A stretch of 17,568 nt of DNA from JBBQXY01 sp051004815 (GCA_051004815.1 JBPCJY010000091.1:1-17568); one strand, 5' to 3'. Shown: positions 1 through 7,868, counted from the first letter of the stretch. Program-made: numbers and translations. Notes: a model not told the origin generated them from the sequence alone.

Positions 1-1829
1 TCAAAGAGCGACATTTGTTCTTTGGGTTGCTCCTGTTTGCGCGTTTTGCGTGGCGAGCCGTGTCCGTTGCCATTGTGCGCCCTGGTCAGGTTGGCAAAGC
101 GTACTCCGAAAAGGGCGTTGCCTGTGCGCAGGTGATGGTCGAGGAAGGAGAGTGGGCGGTCTTTGGCAACGGTGCTCAGCCAGAGGGAGAGCTTGGCGAG
201 TTCGACCGCCAACGGATTGAGGTCTACACCGTAGACACAGGATTGCACCACGCGCCGTTTCCAGTAAGCCAGTTCGGCCTCCCTGGTCAGTCCTTCAGGC
301 AGGACGTTCTGCTCGACGAGAAAACGAGCAATGTATTCAGTGGCCTCTACGAGAAAGTGTCCGCTACCCATCGCTGGATCAAGCACTTTCAGTGCCAGTA
401 CCGCCGCAACTTTTGCTTTATCGTTGGGAGCATGGGCAATCGCGCTCTGTAGGAGCGGCCCCACTGTTGCATCCACGATATACTTGACGATGTAGTCGGG
501 CGTGTAGAAGCTGCCCGTGACCTTGCGCTCACCTTTGTCGTTGAGCAGATCAATCGTCCAATCATCTTTGGCTACAGTGTTTTCCAGGTGATATTCTAAT
601 AGTCCCTCATAAATGGTGCCCAGATTGCGCACGGAGAGGTCGCGGTAATCGATGAATTGCCCTTGCACGCGAGCCAGCATAGCAATGACCTGTTGTAAGC
701 GGGCATCGCCCAATTCGTACTGTTCGAGAAAGGGATGACGCTGTGGATCGAACAGGCCACCGTTGAAGGTGGAGATTTTCAAGGGCGGGTCGCCAATGTT
801 GATGAAGCCGAAGAGTTCTTGCAATTGATGGTAGAGCCGGGTGCTATTGGAGCGCAACATTCTGCCCGCGTCGAGGTCTCTGGCTATCGCTCGCGCCATC
901 GAACGGAGGCTGTAATTTTCGGCGTAGACGTCGCTTTCATTGATGGGCAGCAGGTTGCGGGCCTCGGCATAGAGTATGAAGAGCAGGCGATAGAGCAAGA
1001 TGAGCGAGTTATCGTAGATCTCCTTGAGTGTCGCCTGATGTTCAGTGGAGAGTTTGTTCGTCGGGTGGTCGAGAAAGCCTTGCGCCACATAGCGTAACGC
1101 CTCGTAGACCTGCTTCTTGAGGGTATCGCTGATGCCCTGGGCATAGTCAATGCTCTCCTTGCGGATAGCGGCGACGCCCAGAGGGTGCGCGTCAAAAGCG
1201 GAACGATGGAAGAAGGCGTAAAAATAAAGAAATTGTCGGCTATCACCGCTTTTGAGCAGTGCCGCTAGATCGACCTCGTAGTAGTGATCAAGTTTGTGGG
1301 CGGTATCTTTATGATAGAGTCGCCACAGTCGCCCATTGGTCAAAATGCCCCATTCCAGCCCGCTATGCTGGATGTAGAAGGCTATCTGGTAGGAAGGGTT
1401 CTTATTGGTAAAGGGATCGCTGCTGGCACCTTTCACGGCGATGTCCAGGGGACAATCCCAGTATTTGGCGTCGCCAACGCCGAATGCGCGTGCCGCGAGC
1501 AATACGTCGTCCAGTTTTTTCCCTTTGTTTTCGTCCAATGCCGTCTCGTCACGGTAGAACACGTAGTCGGGAGTTTTTGTCCCGGCGGGTGTAGCCAGCG
1601 ATGCTTGCACTTCAAAGGTGTGTCCCAGCACCTCCAGGATTGGTCGAACGAGGCGATACTCTGCCTGTGCCTCTTTCCCGCTCGGCTTATATTTCTTGAA
1701 AAGCGCGTCAATCTGTGCCATGACTGGCTCTGCCTGAACGGAGAGTGCTTGCCAATCCGAGCGTTCTGGCAGCGAGACGTTCAGATAATGGTCGGAAAAT
1801 ACTTGCTGGTTATTGTGCGGTGATGCCAT
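1..1829 (-). CDS. Type IIG-like restriction enzyme / N6-adenine DNA methyltransferase (3' end beyond window)
   Basis: Reading the minus strand from the ATG at 1829 gives 609 uninterrupted codons that run off the left edge. Residues about 483-492 read DPAMGSGHFL, the SAM-binding motif I of N6-adenine methyltransferases, and about 531-540 read GVDLNPLAVE, the next SAM-contact strand. The catalytic NPPY-type motif IV and any target-recognition domain must lie outside the window. The N-terminal part has TPDYVFY near residue 88 and GDAKYWD near 119-125, spaced like a PD-(D/E)xK nuclease core, so I infer a single-chain restriction-methylation enzyme of the Eco57I/type IIG kind, acting on cytoplasmic DNA. 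A GAGG about 10 bases before the ATG and a promoter at 1900-1928 support the start. It diverges from the reductase gene at 2040. A methylase without cleavage, as in BREX PglX, is the main alternative. Confidence 0.88.
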   Translation of the reverse strand, partial: MASPHNNQQVFSDHYLNVSLPERSDWQALSVQAEPVMAQIDALFKKYKPSGKEAQAEYRLVRPILEVLGHTFEVQASLATPAGTKTPDYVFYRDETALDENKGKKLDDVLLAARAFGVGDAKYWDCPLDIAVKGASSDPFTNKNPSYQIAFYIQHSGLEWGILTNGRLWRLYHKDTAHKLDHYYEVDLAALLKSGDSRQFLYFYAFFHRSAFDAHPLGVAAIRKESIDYAQGISDTLKKQVYEALRYVAQGFLDHPTNKLSTEHQATLKEIYDNSLILLYRLLFILYAEARNLLPINESDVYAENYSLRSMARAIARDLDAGRMLRSNSTRLYHQLQELFGFINIGDPPLKISTFNGGLFDPQRHPFLEQYELGDARLQQVIAMLARVQGQFIDYRDLSVRNLGTIYEGLLEYHLENTVAKDDWTIDLLNDKGERKVTGSFYTPDYIVKYIVDATVGPLLQSAIAHAPNDKAKVAAVLALKVLDPAMGSGHFLVEATEYIARFLVEQNVLPEGLTREAELAYWKRRVVQSCVYGVDLNPLAVELAKLSLWLSTVAKDRPLSFLDHHLRTGNALFGVRFANLTRAHNGNGHGSPRKTRKQEQPKEQMSLF

Positions 1830-1899
1830 CAATACAAATCCTCAACCGTTTTGCTTGTTCTACTTATGCATATCTTTTTAGTGGCTCTGCTTGCGGAAC

Positions 1900-1928
1900 A
1901 GTATAGGGGCGATGGTGGGAGATTACAA
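1900..1928 (-). promoter_or_regulatory. Sigma70-type promoter for the restriction-modification gene
   Basis: On the minus strand TTGTAA (1928-1923) is followed after exactly 17 bases by TATACT (1905-1900). It lies about 70 bases before the ATG at 1829 and points towards it. The -10 matches five of six consensus bases and the -35 four of six. Confidence 0.55.
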
Positions 1929-2013
1929 GGGGGGGTATTCTGTTTGCCACATTTCCGCTTGTGCCTCACAGTTTTGGAATACTCCTATGAACCTGCCAGA
2001 AGCCTGTTCACGC

Positions 2014-2041
2014 TTGAACGGCAGAGCGTTTGTGCTATCAT
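2014..2041 (+). promoter_or_regulatory. Extended -10 promoter for the RibD/DHFR-like reductase
   Basis: TTGAAC at 2014-2019, a 16-base spacer ending in TGC, then TATCAT at 2036-2041. The TG one base before the -10 is the extended -10 signature. Transcription would begin near 2048, which places the first in-frame ATG (2040) upstream of the transcript and bears on the start-codon question for this gene. Confidence 0.5.
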
Positions 2042-2660
2042 GGGAGGCGGACGGATAAGGCTGCGAACACAACATAAGGAGAAGAGCACGAGAAAAATTA
2101 TTACCACCACATGGGTCACCCTTGACGGCTTCATTGCAGGCCCAAACAATGAGATGGGTTTTGTCGGGGAGGTCTATGATGAAGCGATGGGCAACTATGA
2201 GTACGATCTCGTCAGTGCGGCAGATACGTTGCTCCTGGGACGTGTGACCTATGAAAGTTTTGCGGGAGCGTGGCCCTATGTCCCTGACAGGCCGGGTGCC
2301 GATCCGGGCGAGGTGGCGTATGCTCGCGTATTGAATGCGATGCGCAAAATCGTATTTTCCAAGACGCTCCCGAGTGCCGAATGGAACAATTCCACCTTGC
2401 TGAGAGAGATCGTTCCCGAAGAGATCGAGCAACTGAAGCAGGAGCCTGGGCGCGATATGGTGATCTACGGGAGCGCAAGTATTGTACAGGCGCTCACCAA
2501 TTATGGCTTGATTGATGAATATCAGGTGTTGGTCCACCCATTCCTTTTGGGGGATGGCAAGCCGCTCTTCAAAAACATCAAGGAGAAGGTAAAGCTGAAG
2601 TTGGTCAACACCGAGGCGCGTCCTTCTGGGGTCGTGGTACTCACCTACCAACCAAAATAG
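2040..2660 (+). CDS. RibD C-terminal / dihydrofolate reductase-like family protein
   Basis: The protein belongs to the RibD C-terminal/DHFR-like fold (YwjB/YyaP-type), probable NAD(P)H-binding reductases of unknown substrate. Family hallmarks are visible: TWVTLDGFIAGP at the N-terminus, LLLGRVTYE, MVIYGSASIVQAL and HPFLLGDGKPLF. The coordinates use the first in-frame ATG (2040), but I think translation really begins at ACG 2088. AAGGAG sits six bases before it, family members start at about this point (M-RKIITTTWVTLDGF), the length becomes 190 residues, which is usual, and ATG 2040 overlaps the likely -10 box. The 16 extra residues from the ATG have no family character. The gene appears monocistronic, divergent from the restriction gene and followed by a strong hairpin. 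The family call is firm; the start is not. Confidence 0.88.
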   Translation: MGGGRIRLRTQHKEKSTRKIITTTWVTLDGFIAGPNNEMGFVGEVYDEAMGNYEYDLVSAADTLLLGRVTYESFAGAWPYVPDRPGADPGEVAYARVLNAMRKIVFSKTLPSAEWNNSTLLREIVPEEIEQLKQEPGRDMVIYGSASIVQALTNYGLIDEYQVLVHPFLLGDGKPLFKNIKEKVKLKLVNTEARPSGVVVLTYQPK

Positions 2661-2670
2661 CCCCTTCTTC

Positions 2671-2704
2671 GCCCCCCAGGTACCCGCGAGGGTACCTGGG
2701 GGGC
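2671..2704 (+). terminator. Strong 15-bp hairpin after the reductase gene
   Basis: A perfect 15-bp inverted repeat (arm beginning GCCCCCCAGGTACCC) with a GCGA loop starts ten bases after the stop codon. No T-run follows, so it is either an atypical terminator or an RNA 3'-end protecting hairpin. It ends only four bases before the repeat island at 2708. Confidence 0.5.
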
Positions 2705-2743
2705 TTACACAGGTAGGTTTTGCAACGCCTGGTTCCTCGCCTT

Positions 2744-2803
2744 CATTCTGAGCGCAGCGAAGAATCTGTCGTGGCAGGGAGATTCTTCGCTGCGCTCAGA
2801 ATG
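2744..2803. repeat. Palindromic repeat copy 1 (24-bp arms)
   Basis: Perfect 24-base arms at 2744-2767 and 2780-2803 (left arm begins CATTCTGAGCGCAGCG), with a 12-base loop. This is the dispersed palindrome whose translation gives the familiar SERSEES/FFAALRMT false peptides. Confidence 0.85.
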
Positions 2804-2815
2804 ACAGGGTCTGGA

Positions 2816-2935
2816 ACTGTCATTCTGGGAACTGTCATTCTGAGGACTGTCATTCTGAGGACTGTCATTCTGAGGACTGTCATTCTGAGGACTGTCATTC
2901 TGAGGACTGTCATTCTGGGAACTGTCATTCTGAGC
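2816..2935. repeat. Eight-unit tandem array of a 15-base repeat
   Basis: Units of ACTGTCATTCTGAGG repeat with no spacers. Units 1 and 7 end in GGGA instead of GAGG, and unit 8 ends in GAGC, where it merges into palindrome copy 2. The core CATTCTGAG is also the outer end of the palindromes, so the array looks like repeated copying of a palindrome tip. Because 15 is a multiple of three, all frames stay open, which creates false ORFs on both strands. Confidence 0.85.
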
Positions 2936-2987
2936 GCAGCGAAGAATCTCCGTGTGGCAAGCGAGATTCTTCGCTGCGCTCAGAATG
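2926..2987. repeat. Palindromic repeat copy 2 (24-bp arms)
   Basis: Arms at 2926-2949 and 2964-2987 are identical in sequence to those of copy 1 at 2744-2803, but the 14-base loop differs. Conserved arms with diverged loops suggest that pairing of the arms is what is maintained. Confidence 0.85.
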
Positions 2988-3068
2988 ACAGGGTCTGGAA
3001 CTGGGTATTGAAAAAAACCTACCTGTGCAAGACCTGGGGGAAAGATGCCCTCCATGAGCAATATACAT

Positions 3069-3097
3069 TAGACAAATGATGGCTCCTCTCGTATACT
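3069..3097 (+). promoter_or_regulatory. Sigma70-type promoter of the molybdopterin oxidoreductase operon
   Basis: TAGACA (3069-3074), 17 bases, TATACT (3092-3097): each hexamer matches five of six consensus bases. The predicted transcript starts near 3104, giving a leader of roughly 75 bases before the ATG at 3182. Confidence 0.6.
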
Positions 3098-3181
3098 TGG
3101 GAAAGAAGCGGCATTCCCATATCCCCCAGAAGATGTGTTGCAAGCCGTTTCGCCGTACTAACGAGAGGGAAGCAGAGCAGT

Positions 3182-4810
3182 ATGACCAAATACGCATTTG
3201 TCATTGATCAACGTAAGTGTATCGGCTGTCATGCCTGCACGGTGGCGTGCAAAGCCGAACACGACGTTCCCATCGGCGTCAACCGCACATGGGTCAAGTA
3301 CATTGAAAAGGGCGAGTTTCCCAACTCGCGTCGCTATTTTCTCGTCAACCGCTGCAATCACTGTACTGACGCGCCCTGCGTTGCCATCTGCCCCACCAAA
3401 GCGCTCTATAAACGGGCGGATGGCATTGTTGACTTTGACTCCGACCGTTGCATTGGCTGCAAGTCCTGTATGCAGGCCTGTCCTTACGACGCTCTCTACA
3501 TTGACCCGAATAGTCACACCGCGGCAAAATGTAACTACTGCGCCCATCGTACCGAAGTTGGTCTCGAACCCGCGTGTGTCGTCGTGTGTCCCGAACATGC
3601 CATCATCGCCGGTGATATGCATAACCCAGCCAGTGAGCTTGCCCAACTCATCGCTCGTGAGCCAGTACGGGTACGCAAGCCAGAGCAGGGTACGGGGCCA
3701 AATGTTTATTATCTGGGAGCGGAAGAAGCCGCCATCAATCCAGAGGTGGCGACGCAGGAATTACCACATATGACCATGTGGAGCACGATTCTCAAGCCCC
3801 AGCACGGGGATGAAAGCGCGTTTGATGGGAGCAAGTCGCTGCGTACTCCCAAGACTATCAACCCGCTCAAGCCGTATCAGCCACTTGTGCCAGAGCAACG
3901 TGTTCCTACCGAGGCTCACGTCGTCTACGATGCGCCCAAGAATAGTGCGCCGTGGGGCTGGCGGGTTTCCACCTACCTGGGAACGAAAGCCCTGGGTGCG
4001 GGCGCGATGATCGTGGCAGCACTGGCCTTGGCCTTCTACGGTCTGAACACGCCCATCAGTGGCACGATGAATGCCTTACTCGGTATTGCTGCCCCTGTGA
4101 TTGGCGGTCTCTTCGTTGCCATTACGTTGGTGCTGCTGGTGGTAGACTTGAAGCGTCCCGACCGTGCGCTTTTCTTGATTACGAAGGCCAATCCCACCTC
4201 GTGGCTCGTCTGGGGCGGCATCATTTTAGCCATCTTCGGCCTGATTGAGGCGGCATGGTTTGGGGCAGCCCTCTTCGGTGCGACGGCACTTTTGCGCTTG
4301 CTACTCATTCCTGCCGCGCTCTTTGGGGCGGCGGCGGCAGGTTACACCGCATTTCTCTTTGGGCAAGCTGAGGGGCGTGATTTCTGGCAAAGTCCACTGC
4401 TGTTGCCAATTCTGCTCGTGCAGGCACTCTTCGCTGGCGCGGCAGTGCTAGGGTTGTTCGCCTGGCTCCTCAATAGCGGAAGGACGTTGACGACGTTCCT
4501 TTCCATTGTGTTGCTTGTTGCTATCGCCGTGCATCTCCTGCTCGTGCTATTGGAAGTTTTTGGGGCACATAGTAACAGTCATGTGGCGGCGGCGGCTCAC
4601 TATATCAGGAGTGGTGGGCTGAGCAGTATTTTCTGGGGAGCATTTCTCACGCTTGGCTCGCTTGTTCCATTGGCCCTACTGTGTATTGCCTTGCTGCTAC
4701 CCATCGCGCAACCCGCACTACTCGGAATCGCGGGTCTATGCGCACTGGCCGGACTGTTCGCCTATGAACACTGTTTCGTGGTGGCCGGACAGATTGTACC
4801 GTTGAGTTAA
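3182..4810 (+). CDS. Fused four-cluster ferredoxin / NrfD-type membrane subunit of a Mo oxidoreductase
   Basis: The 542-residue protein joins the two electron-transfer subunits that PsrABC-type enzymes usually encode separately. Residues 1-150 carry sixteen cysteines in four groups (13/16/19/23, 58/61/66/70, 90/93/96/100, 117/120/132/136), enough for four [4Fe-4S] clusters. A hydrophilic Pro-rich linker follows to about 260. Residues about 265-535 form roughly eight membrane segments with NrfD/PsrC features: DLKRPDRALFLI at 322-333, the ANPTSWLVWG stretch that follows it, and the C-terminal AGQIVPLS. The inferred role is passing electrons between the Mo subunit and membrane quinone. There is no Tat or Sec signal, so the iron-sulfur part should face the cytoplasm. 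GAGGGA about 11 bases before the ATG supports the start. The catalytic partner begins 126 bases downstream. The architecture is clear; the direction of electron flow is unknown. Confidence 0.92.
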   Translation: MTKYAFVIDQRKCIGCHACTVACKAEHDVPIGVNRTWVKYIEKGEFPNSRRYFLVNRCNHCTDAPCVAICPTKALYKRADGIVDFDSDRCIGCKSCMQACPYDALYIDPNSHTAAKCNYCAHRTEVGLEPACVVVCPEHAIIAGDMHNPASELAQLIAREPVRVRKPEQGTGPNVYYLGAEEAAINPEVATQELPHMTMWSTILKPQHGDESAFDGSKSLRTPKTINPLKPYQPLVPEQRVPTEAHVVYDAPKNSAPWGWRVSTYLGTKALGAGAMIVAALALAFYGLNTPISGTMNALLGIAAPVIGGLFVAITLVLLVVDLKRPDRALFLITKANPTSWLVWGGIILAIFGLIEAAWFGAALFGATALLRLLLIPAALFGAAAAGYTAFLFGQAEGRDFWQSPLLLPILLVQALFAGAAVLGLFAWLLNSGRTLTTFLSIVLLVAIAVHLLLVLLEVFGAHSNSHVAAAAHYIRSGGLSSIFWGAFLTLGSLVPLALLCIALLLPIAQPALLGIAGLCALAGLFAYEHCFVVAGQIVPLS

Positions 4811-4817
4811 ACCTATC

Positions 4818-4887
4818 GTAGGGGCCGATTTATCGGCCTGGGGACGGGCCGATACATCGGCGATGGGCACGATAAATCGGCCCCTAC
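4818..4887. repeat. 18-bp inverted repeat between the two oxidoreductase genes
   Basis: The arms at 4818-4835 (beginning GTAGGGGCCGATTTAT) and 4870-4887 are exact reverse complements. Between them is more GGCCGAT..ATCGGC-type palindromic sequence, so several alternative hairpins are possible. It lies 7 bases after the anchor stop and about 50 before the catalytic start. It could be a mobile intergenic palindrome or an attenuating or RNA-stabilising structure that sets the ratio of the two subunits. Confidence 0.8.
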
Positions 4888-4936
4888 AGGCCATCCATAT
4901 TGGTCCATGCGCTAAATAGAAAGCAGAGAGTAATAG

Positions 4937-7753
4937 ATGACTGAGATACCCTTACAGCAGCATATCGCGCCGAGCGGTGAGCAGATGACCGTGCGGGACC
5001 TGGCATCTTGTCCACCACAGGAACGCTGGCATGATTGGGTGGAATACGATGCGAAGGCATGGCCACGTAAGGTCGAGAAGCACTACGAGATAATTCCTAC
5101 TATCTGTTTCAATTGCGAGGCGGGCTGCGGCCTGATGGCTTACGTGGATAAAGAGACAGGGCGGGTGAAACGCTTTGAGGGGAATCCCTACCATCCGGGC
5201 AGTCGCGGGCGTAACTGTGCGAAGGGGCCAGCAACGATCAATCAGGTCAACGATCCTGAACGCATTCTCTATCCACTCAAGCGTGCTGGCAAGCGCGGTG
5301 AGGGCAAATGGGAGCGCACGAACTGGGAGGAGGTACTCGATACCTTTGCGACGAAAATCCGTGCCGCTATCGTTGAAGATCGCCGCGACGAGGTGATGTA
5401 TCATGTGGGGCGACCGGGACACGACGGCTACATGGAGCGCGTGCTGGGAGCGTGGGGCGTCGATGGGCATAATAGTCACACAAACGTCTGCTCATCCTCC
5501 GGACGGTTCGGCTACCATATCTGGTGTGGGGTTGATCGGCCCTCGCCGGATCATGCCAATGCCCGCTTCATCTTGCTCATCAGTTCCCACCTGGAGACGG
5601 GCCATTATTTTAACCCACAGGCGCAGCGCATCATCGAGGGCAAAATGAAGGGGGCAAAACTGGCGGTGATGGATCCGCGCCTCTCCAATACCGCCAGCAT
5701 GGCCGATTACTGGTTGCCGACCTGGCCTGGCTCGGAGGCGGCGGTGCTCCTGGCAATGGCGCGTATTATCCTGACGGAACAGCTCTATAACCGCGAGTAC
5801 ATGCGTCGCTGGGTCAACTGGCAAGCGTTCCTGACGGCTGAACATCCTGATGAACCGCAGACCTTTGATCGCTTCATTGAACTACTGATCGAGCAGTACG
5901 CCGAGTTCACGCCTGCCTTTGCCGCCAAAGAGAGTGGGCTTACGGAGGCAACGATTGTCGATATCGCCCGGCAGATTGGTCATGCTGGCACGGCTTTCGC
6001 GGCCCATACCTGGCGAGCGGCCAGCGCGGGCAACCTCGGCGGCTGGCAGGTCTCACGCGCCCTCTGGTTCCTCTCTGTGCTCACGGGCAGTGTCGGTACG
6101 CCTGGGGGGACGGCTCCCTTTAGCTGGAACAAATTCGTACCCACGCCTTTCCTCAAACCAGGCCCACCCGACGTGTGGAACGAATTACTGTATCCGCCGG
6201 AATATCCCCTGGCAAACTATGAGATGAGTGTATTGCTGCCCTACTTTTTGCGCGAGGGGCGCGGCAAGGTCGCGGCCTATTTTACCCGCGTCTACAACCC
6301 CGTCTGGACTAATCCTGATGGTACCGCCTGGATTGAGGCATTGACCAATGAACAACAGATAGAGTTGCATGCGGCATTGACTCCCACGTGGAATGAGACC
6401 GCCTGGTATGCTGACTACGTCCTCCCCATGGGAGTTGGCAGCGAACGCCATGATCTGATGAGCCAGGAAACCCATGCTGCCCGCTGGATTGGCTTTCGCC
6501 AGCCGGTATTGCGTGTCTATAAAGAGCGGCATGGCGAACCTGTGCAATATACCTATCAGGCCAATCCAGGCGAGGTGTGGGAAGAGGATGAGTTTTGGAT
6601 TGAACTCTCATGGCGCATCGATCCCGATGGGAGTCTGGGCATACGCAAGTACTTTGAGTCGCCCTATCGCCCAGGCGAAAAGCTCAGCATTGAAGAATAT
6701 TATCGCTGGATGTTTGAACACAGTGTTCCCGGCCTACCGGAGGCTGCCGCCAAAGAGAAGCTGACGCCACTGGAATACATGCGCAAATATGGCTGCTTTG
6801 AAATTCCAGCGAACAAAGCTCCCGTCTTCTCCTTAAACGAGCGTGCCTTGCAAGCAGCCGAACTGGAAGGTTCCCAGGTTGACGAGGAGAGCGGCACTAT
6901 CAGTCGCGCCGGTGTGAAGATTGGGGTCATGGTCGATGGCAAGGCACTCGAAGGTTTCGCTACGCCTTCACGGAAGCTGGAATTCTACTCGGCCACGCTC
7001 AAAGAATGGGGCTGGCCGGAATATGCCACGCCGGGCTACATTCATAGCCATGTCCATCCCTCTAATATCAATGCCGAACAGGGCGAGTACCTCCTTATAC
7101 CCACCTTCCGCTTGCCGACATTGATCCATACTCGTTCGGGGAACGCGAAGTGGCTCAATGAGATCTCCAATGCGAACCCCGTGTGGATTCATCCTCGTGA
7201 TGCGGAACGCATAGGCGTGGCGTCGGGCGATCTCGTGCGTATCACCACAGAAATTGGCTATTATGTGAATCGGGCCTGGATGACTGAAGGCATCCGTCCC
7301 GGCGTGGTCGCCTGTTCGCATCACCTGGGACGCTGGCGATTGGATACGAGTGTGGGAGCAGACCGTTGGACGTCGGCCCTCGTCGCGCTTGGACGTGAGC
7401 AAGGGGATGTGTGGCGTATGCGCCAGCTACAAGGGATACGTCCTTATGAGAGTGCTGATCCAGACTCGGCCCGCATCTTTTGGCGTGAAGCCGGTGTGCA
7501 TCAGAACCTGACCTTTGGCGTGCATCCTGATCCCATTAGCGGGATGCATTGTTGGCATCAGAAGGTGACGGTTGAGAGAGCGCATGCTGAAGACTGTTAT
7601 GGTGATGTCTTCGTTGATAGGCACAAGGCGCAAGAAGTCTATGCGCAGTGGCTCACCATGACGCGCCCGCAGACGCAGCGACCGGATAACTTGCGTCGTC
7701 CACTATGGATGATTCGTCCCTATCGCCCCGCGGCCAGCGCATTTAAACGCTGA
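4937..7753 (+). CDS. Molybdopterin-dependent oxidoreductase, catalytic subunit (DMSO reductase superfamily, Mo-bisMGD)
   Basis: The 938-residue protein has the full layout of the family. An N-terminal [4Fe-4S] site uses C57, C60, C64 and C94, followed by the AKG lysine (K96) on the electron path. A probable Mo-ligand cysteine, C185, lies in HTNVCSSSG. The dinucleotide-binding segment MDPRLSNTASMADYWLP is at about 245-261, and a C-terminal MopB domain includes LIHTRSGNAKWLNE and NPVWIHPRDAERIGV. The cysteine ligand and overall look are closest to the polysulfide, thiosulfate and sulfite (SoeA-like) groups, but I cannot name the substrate. There is no twin-arginine signal, so it should work in the cytoplasm, docked to the fused subunit encoded just upstream. 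Cofactor synthesis genes are not in the window. The intact gene ends 20 bases before a strong terminator. Confidence 0.92.
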   Translation: MTEIPLQQHIAPSGEQMTVRDLASCPPQERWHDWVEYDAKAWPRKVEKHYEIIPTICFNCEAGCGLMAYVDKETGRVKRFEGNPYHPGSRGRNCAKGPATINQVNDPERILYPLKRAGKRGEGKWERTNWEEVLDTFATKIRAAIVEDRRDEVMYHVGRPGHDGYMERVLGAWGVDGHNSHTNVCSSSGRFGYHIWCGVDRPSPDHANARFILLISSHLETGHYFNPQAQRIIEGKMKGAKLAVMDPRLSNTASMADYWLPTWPGSEAAVLLAMARIILTEQLYNREYMRRWVNWQAFLTAEHPDEPQTFDRFIELLIEQYAEFTPAFAAKESGLTEATIVDIARQIGHAGTAFAAHTWRAASAGNLGGWQVSRALWFLSVLTGSVGTPGGTAPFSWNKFVPTPFLKPGPPDVWNELLYPPEYPLANYEMSVLLPYFLREGRGKVAAYFTRVYNPVWTNPDGTAWIEALTNEQQIELHAALTPTWNETAWYADYVLPMGVGSERHDLMSQETHAARWIGFRQPVLRVYKERHGEPVQYTYQANPGEVWEEDEFWIELSWRIDPDGSLGIRKYFESPYRPGEKLSIEEYYRWMFEHSVPGLPEAAAKEKLTPLEYMRKYGCFEIPANKAPVFSLNERALQAAELEGSQVDEESGTISRAGVKIGVMVDGKALEGFATPSRKLEFYSATLKEWGWPEYATPGYIHSHVHPSNINAEQGEYLLIPTFRLPTLIHTRSGNAKWLNEISNANPVWIHPRDAERIGVASGDLVRITTEIGYYVNRAWMTEGIRPGVVACSHHLGRWRLDTSVGADRWTSALVALGREQGDVWRMRQLQGIRPYESADPDSARIFWREAGVHQNLTFGVHPDPISGMHCWHQKVTVERAHAEDCYGDVFVDRHKAQEVYAQWLTMTRPQTQRPDNLRRPLWMIRPYRPAASAFKR

Positions 7754-7773
7754 GATGCTGTCACGGTAACTCG

Positions 7774-7799
7774 AAAAGAGGCTTTATTGGCCTCTTTTT
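7774..7799 (+). terminator. Rho-independent terminator of the oxidoreductase operon
   Basis: AAAAGAGGC (7774-7782), loop TTTATTG, GCCTCTTTT (7790-7798), continuing the T-run to 7799. It starts 20 bases after the catalytic subunit's stop codon and also separates it from the convergent VOC gene. Confidence 0.85.
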
Positions 7800-7841
7800 G
7801 TGAGTCGGCAAAAGCTATCAATCGTGCAGCGCAATGTATTT

Positions 7842-7868
7842 TGCCAGCCGTAGCGACATACGCTGGCA
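7842..7868. terminator. Hairpin between the convergent genes, possible terminator for the VOC gene
   Basis: TGCCAGCCGTA (7842-7852) pairs with TACGCTGGCA (7859-7868) with one bulged base and a six-base loop. It lies 20 bases beyond the VOC stop codon on the minus strand but lacks a T-run, so the role is uncertain. Confidence 0.35.

Larger units (their letters stand above)
2708..3027. repeat. Composite repeat island bounded by 14-bp inverted repeats
   Basis: The outer ends are exact inverted copies: CACAGGTAGGTTTT at 2708-2721 and its reverse complement at 3014-3027. Inside are two long palindromes (2744-2803 and 2926-2987), each followed by the same 16 bases ACAGGGTCTGGAACTG, with a 15-base tandem array between them. 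There is no transposase, so it resembles a MITE-like or REP/BIME-like non-autonomous element. It fills the space between the reductase gene and the promoter of the redox operon. Translating it gives only repeat-derived peptides, so no gene is called here. Confidence 0.75.

Noticed and set aside
1923..2651. A 242-codon antisense frame opposite the reductase gene
   Set aside because: The plus strand encodes a clear RibD/DHFR-like protein; the antisense peptide has no family features.
2816..2935. A CRISPR-like array
   Set aside because: The 15-base units abut with no unique spacers and there are no cas genes.
2705..3079. Long overlapping reading frames on both strands across the repeat island
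   Set aside because: They are products of the 15-base tandem units and palindromes; the peptides are repeats such as SERSEES and TVILRTVILR with no ribosome site or domain.
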